Assembly (NCBI GenBank): GCA_016710785.1
Contig: JADJUE010000002.1
Coordinates: 186,001-250,000, forward strand
Origin: Candidatus Epilinea brevis
Lineage (GTDB): Bacteria; Chloroflexota; Anaerolineae; Epilineales; Epilineaceae
Length of the DNA stretch: 64,000 bases
Direction: 5' to 3'
How positions within the stretch are numbered: the first letter of the stretch is position 1; each line of letters opens with the position of its first letter. Shown here one piece after another: positions 60,790-64,000 of the stretch. The position numbers and the translations under genes were made by a program. Under the pieces are notes generated by a model, which saw only the letters and a list, made by a program, of their open reading frames with translations, was not told the DNA's origin and made no database searches.

Positions 60790-61596
60790 ATGAAGGTCCT
60801 GGCCTTGTACAACCTGAAGGGCGGCGTGGGCAAGAGCACCGCCTCGGTCAGCCTGGCGCATGCGGCGGCCATGGACGGCTGGCGCACCCTTCTGTGGGAT
60901 CTGGATCCCCAAGCGGCGGCCACGCATGTGCTGGGAGGCGCGGCCACGGGCGTCGGGGCCAGGCGGCTGGCGCGCGGCAAGGCGTCGCTCGCGGAGCAGT
61001 CCCAGCCTACACCTTACGCGGGGCTGGACATGATCCCGGCCAGCTTCTCCTACCGCAATCTGGACCTGCGACTGGAGGAGACGGGCAAGGCCGAGAAGGC
61101 CATCGGCCGCCTCCTGGACCCGCTGTCGGCCAGCTACGACCTCTGCGTCATCGACTGCGCGCCCAGCATCTCGGCGGTGTCCGAGAGCGTGTTCCGGGCT
61201 TCCCAGGCCTTGTTGGTGCCCGTCGTCCCCAGCCCGCTGTCGCTCAACGCCCTGGCGCAACTGGCGGCCCATCTGGCCGAGAGCGACGGTGACGCGCCGG
61301 CCATCTGGCCCTTCTTCAACCTGGTGGACCGCCGCAAGACGCTCCACCGTCAACTCATCGATGGGGCAGCGGATCTGCCCTATGCCTGCTTCAAGACGGC
61401 CATTCCCTACGCCGCTGTGGTCGAGCAGATGGCGGTGCGCCGCGCGCCGCTGGCGGCCTACGCCCCGCGCTCGCCGGCGGCCCGCGCCTTCGCGGCCTTG
61501 TGGGTGGAGCTTCGGGCGCGGCTGGTGGCGCCGTGGGGGCGGAGGGGGGAGCAGGCGTCCGACGCGCGCGGCTCGGCGAAGACGGGGCAGGATTAA
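60790..61596 (+). CDS. ParA/MinD-type ATPase
   Basis: 268 residues. Deviant Walker A KGGVGKST at 10-17, Walker A' WDLDPQ near 36, and Walker B VIDCAPS near 118. It belongs to the ParA family, which moves or positions cargo using ATP. No parB-like gene is next to it, and it is coupled to a membrane glycosyltransferase gene (TAATG), so it may position a membrane complex rather than a plasmid. Confidence 0.88.
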   Translation: MKVLALYNLKGGVGKSTASVSLAHAAAMDGWRTLLWDLDPQAAATHVLGGAATGVGARRLARGKASLAEQSQPTPYAGLDMIPASFSYRNLDLRLEETGKAEKAIGRLLDPLSASYDLCVIDCAPSISAVSESVFRASQALLVPVVPSPLSLNALAQLAAHLAESDGDAPAIWPFFNLVDRRKTLHRQLIDGAADLPYACFKTAIPYAAVVEQMAVRRAPLAAYAPRSPAARAFAALWVELRARLVAPWGRRGEQASDARGSAKTGQD

Positions 61597-63236
61597 TGAC
61601 GGGCCGGCCCGCCGATGCCACGGTCACGGGCGTCGCGGCCGGTGATGACGGGCCAGGCCTGCGGCATCCGGAAAGGCCGGCCATGAAGAACAGGCCCACG
61701 TTCACGCTGCCCGGAGGTCGGGTCTGGCGGCGTCCCAGTTGGGCTCACGCCGCGCTGTGGCCTGGCTTGCCGGCCTTCTTGCTACCGCTCGCCGTCTACT
61801 TGCTGACCTTGGCGCCGACGGTCTACAACCTGGACAGCGCCGAATTGACCACAGCGGCGTCCACCGGCGGGCTGGTCCGGGCCACGGGCTACCCGCTGTA
61901 CCTGTCCATCGGCTACTTCTGGTCCAAGCTGCCTTTGGGCGACGTGGGCTACCGCATGAACCTGCTCTCGGCGGTCTGCGGCGCGGGCACCATCGCGGTG
62001 GCGGAGCGCATCCTCCGGCGCTGGGGTGTGGGGACAGCAGCGGCCTTTGGCGCCCTAGGGCTCCTCGCCACCAGCCCGGCCTTCTGGGGTCTGTCGCTGG
62101 TGGCCGAGGTCTACACCCTGCACACGCTCATCATGGCCGGCCTGTTCCTGGCGCTCCTGCGCTGGGCCGATGCGCCCGAGGACCGGCTGCGCGCGGGGAC
62201 GGTGGGCCTGCTGCTGGGCCTGGGGGTGGCGCATCACGCGGCCGTCGTCCTGCTGCTGCCGGCCGCCGCGCTGTACGTCCTTCTGGCTGCTCCGCGGGCC
62301 CTGCTCCGGCCGCGGACCCTGGTGGCGGGCGCGGTTGGACTGGCCATCGGCCTCCTGCCCTTCCTGTACCTGCCGCTGCGCCATGCCGCTGTGCCGGCCT
62401 TCAACTACGCCGGGGTCTACGATGGCACCGGGCGCTTCATCGCCGCCGATCTGCGTTCCGTCGCGGGGATCTGGTGGCTGGTCTCGGGCAAGGCCTTCGC
62501 CGGCCAGATGTTGGCCTATACGCCCCTCGAGCTGCGCGCCGAATGGCGCCGGCTGGCCCTGCTCCTCAGCCAGTCCTTCTTCGCCATCGGCATCCTGCCC
62601 GGGCTGATCGGTATGGTCATGCTCCTCTGGCGCCGGCGACCCGCGGGTGTGCTGCTGCTGGCGGCCGGCGCGGCCAGCGCCATGTTCTTCGTCGACTACC
62701 GGGCGGTGGACAAAGAGACCATGTTCCTGCCGGTATACCTGGTTTGGGCACTGTGCTTGGGCGTGGGCTACCAGTGGCTTCTGGACTGGCTGGGCCAGAC
62801 GCCGTCCCGAGGTAGGCAGTCCCGCGGCGCGGGCCGCGTCATGCGCGCCCTGATCGTCGGCCTGGCCCTGGCCGCGGTGGCCTGGAACTGGCGCCTGGCG
62901 GACCTGTCGCAGGACCGCAGCGCGCGGGACATGGGCGAGGCCGTGCTGGCCGCGGCGGCGCCCGGGGCCTTGGTGCTGGGCTGGTGGGACACCGTGCCGG
63001 TGGTGGAGTACCTGCAGCTGGTGGAGGGGCGGCGGCCCGATGTGCAGGCCATCAACCGCTTCCTGCTGCCGGCCCCGGCGCTGGCCGAACTCATCCGCCA
63101 GCAGATCCGCCGGCGGCCGGTGTACATCGACAGCATCCCCCCGGAGCTGCAGGGCGAGCTGCGTGGCCGGCCGGCAGGCCCGCTGCTGCGCCTCAGCCCT
63201 CGCTCCGCCGGGCGCGCCGAACCTACCAGGCCATGA
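61596..63236 (+). CDS. DUF2723 membrane glycosyltransferase-like protein
   Basis: About 546 residues from the ATG coupled to the ParA stop; ATG 61683 is a good alternative that removes a poorly conserved start. The DUF2723 signature APTVYNLDSAELTTAAST near residue 70 includes the Asp typical of GT-C glycosyltransferases that use lipid-linked sugars. Ten or so helices follow, then a soluble C-terminal part (VVEYLQLVEGRRPDVQAINR). It likely glycosylates exported or surface molecules, possibly the Thr-rich linkers of the secreted proteins, but this is inference. Confidence 0.85.
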   Translation: MTGRPADATVTGVAAGDDGPGLRHPERPAMKNRPTFTLPGGRVWRRPSWAHAALWPGLPAFLLPLAVYLLTLAPTVYNLDSAELTTAASTGGLVRATGYPLYLSIGYFWSKLPLGDVGYRMNLLSAVCGAGTIAVAERILRRWGVGTAAAFGALGLLATSPAFWGLSLVAEVYTLHTLIMAGLFLALLRWADAPEDRLRAGTVGLLLGLGVAHHAAVVLLLPAAALYVLLAAPRALLRPRTLVAGAVGLAIGLLPFLYLPLRHAAVPAFNYAGVYDGTGRFIAADLRSVAGIWWLVSGKAFAGQMLAYTPLELRAEWRRLALLLSQSFFAIGILPGLIGMVMLLWRRRPAGVLLLAAGAASAMFFVDYRAVDKETMFLPVYLVWALCLGVGYQWLLDWLGQTPSRGRQSRGAGRVMRALIVGLALAAVAWNWRLADLSQDRSARDMGEAVLAAAAPGALVLGWWDTVPVVEYLQLVEGRRPDVQAINRFLLPAPALAELIRQQIRRRPVYIDSIPPELQGELRGRPAGPLLRLSPRSAGRAEPTRP

Positions 63237-64000
63237 CGGCCGCGCCGCCGACGTTCCGATCGACCCGCTGGCTTCGGTTCGGTTGGCCGCTGGGCGTCTT
63301 CCTGGTCAGCCGTCTGGGCATCGCCCTGGTGGCCTACCTGGCCGCGGCGCTCCTGGTGGACAACCCCTCTCCCCCGCCCTATCACCTGCGGGGTCAGGAG
63401 AACCTGCTGCTGGACGTCTTCGGCAGCCGCTGGGACGCGGGCTTCTATGTCAGCATCGCCGAGGAGGGCTACCGGCTGGACGGCGTGCCCCTGCCCTCGG
63501 TCCCTTTCTTCCCCCTCCTGCCCCTGGCGATGCGCGCGGGGGCCTGGCTGTTGGGCGACGCCGTGCCGGCCGGCATCCTTATCAGCAACCTGGCCCTCTT
63601 GGGCGCCACGCTGCTGCTGTACGCGTTGGTGGAGGCCTCCGATGGACGGTCGGTGGCCCGACGCGCGGTGTGGTACTTCTGCATCTTCCCTACGGCCTTC
63701 TTCGGCTCGGCGATCTACAGCGAGTCCCTCTTCCTGCTGGGGGCCATCGGCAGCCTGTGGCTGGCGCGCCGTGGCCTGTGGGAGAGCGCGGCGATGCTGG
63801 GCGTCTTGACCGCATTGACCCGTTTCACCGGTATCCTGGTGGCGCCGATGCTCCTGGCCGAATGGTGGTCGCAGCGCGGTCGGACGCCGTCCGGCGCTTC
63901 GCGTCCGTCGGCCCTGGCCCTCTTGGCCCCGGCCGCTGTCCCGCTGGGCACCTTGGCCTACATGCTCTTCCTGCGCCTGCGTTTCGGCGACGGGCTGGCC
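63233..64000 (+). CDS. PIG-V/mannosyltransferase-like membrane protein (3' end missing)
   Basis: The first 256 residues are in the window. It begins four bases before the end of the preceding gene (ATGA). SRWDAGFYVSIAEEGY carries the Asp of the first loop in GT-C enzymes, and IFPTAFFGSAIYSESLFLLG is the family's second signature. PIG-V homologues transfer mannose from dolichol-type lipid. It is probably in one unit with the DUF2723 gene, giving a small glycosylation operon. Confidence 0.85.
   Translation, partial: MTAAPPTFRSTRWLRFGWPLGVFLVSRLGIALVAYLAAALLVDNPSPPPYHLRGQENLLLDVFGSRWDAGFYVSIAEEGYRLDGVPLPSVPFFPLLPLAMRAGAWLLGDAVPAGILISNLALLGATLLLYALVEASDGRSVARRAVWYFCIFPTAFFGSAIYSESLFLLGAIGSLWLARRGLWESAAMLGVLTALTRFTGILVAPMLLAEWWSQRGRTPSGASRPSALALLAPAAVPLGTLAYMLFLRLRFGDGLA

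Noticed and set aside
1..64000. rRNA, tRNA, integrase, transposase or phage structural genes
   Set aside because: I searched by eye for typical signatures and saw none. The accessory region therefore lacks an identified mobilising enzyme in this window.

Overview
The window looks like a chromosomal segment of a GC-rich Chloroflexota bacterium, probably Anaerolineae-like. The evidence is secreted proteins with Thr/Pro-rich linkers, many LVIVD, NHL and TolB-like propellers, extracellular VWA domains, a menaquinone gene cluster, a Uma2-type protein and DUF2723 and PIG-V-like glycosyltransferases. The taxon is inferred; no rRNA or tRNA gene was seen.

Layout. 1-2.4 kb: 3' end of a large secreted protein with a P-domain, closed by a terminator. 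2.5-9.6 kb, minus strand: a lone molybdopterin oxidoreductase, a Phd/VapC toxin-antitoxin pair with promoter and operator, and menaquinone genes (menH, a 44-aa membrane protein, menB, menA). 9.9-22.8 kb: secreted and surface proteins, including a tandem pair of propeller-VWA proteins, an esterase, a membrane protein, a double-propeller VWA protein and an LVIVD propeller, with a striking 22-bp-phased palindromic array at 20.43-20.57 kb. 23.2-27.1 kb: an ABC exporter and a lipoprotein serpin.

27.1-41.9 kb is a mosaic accessory region with visibly lower GC in several genes. It holds a one-gene HTH / degenerate nuclease / STAND-type NTPase with an operator-embedded promoter and a 58-aa downstream partner; two intact brnA-like antitoxins whose brnT toxins survive only as 3' stubs (a third brnA fragment lies at 22.9 kb); a PIN/HTH pair that may be leaderless; an orphan Phd antitoxin with a long palindromic operator; a low-GC lipoprotein; and a defence-like cluster (EVKS nuclease-like gene broken by one in-frame TGA, a GmrSD-type DUF262-DUF1524 protein, a SIR2-like protein). 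Dispersed 27-90 bp repeats sit beside the toxin-antitoxin remnants.

42-64 kb returns to host-like GC: a CARDB protein, a frameshifted GNAT gene, two very large secreted NHL/VWA proteins, a fourth short propeller-VWA paralog, a membrane-anchored LVIVD propeller, a lipoprotein, a minimal secreted copper amine oxidase-like protein, Uma2, TerC, a ParA-type ATPase and two membrane glycosyltransferases (the last cut by the window end). The secreted proteins share an aromatic/aliphatic-Leu-Pro motif at the end of the chain or just after the Thr/Pro linker, which could be a sorting or anchoring signal. The best candidates for something new are that motif with the VWA family, the HTH-nuclease-STAND gene with its small partner, and the 22-bp-phased palindrome array.
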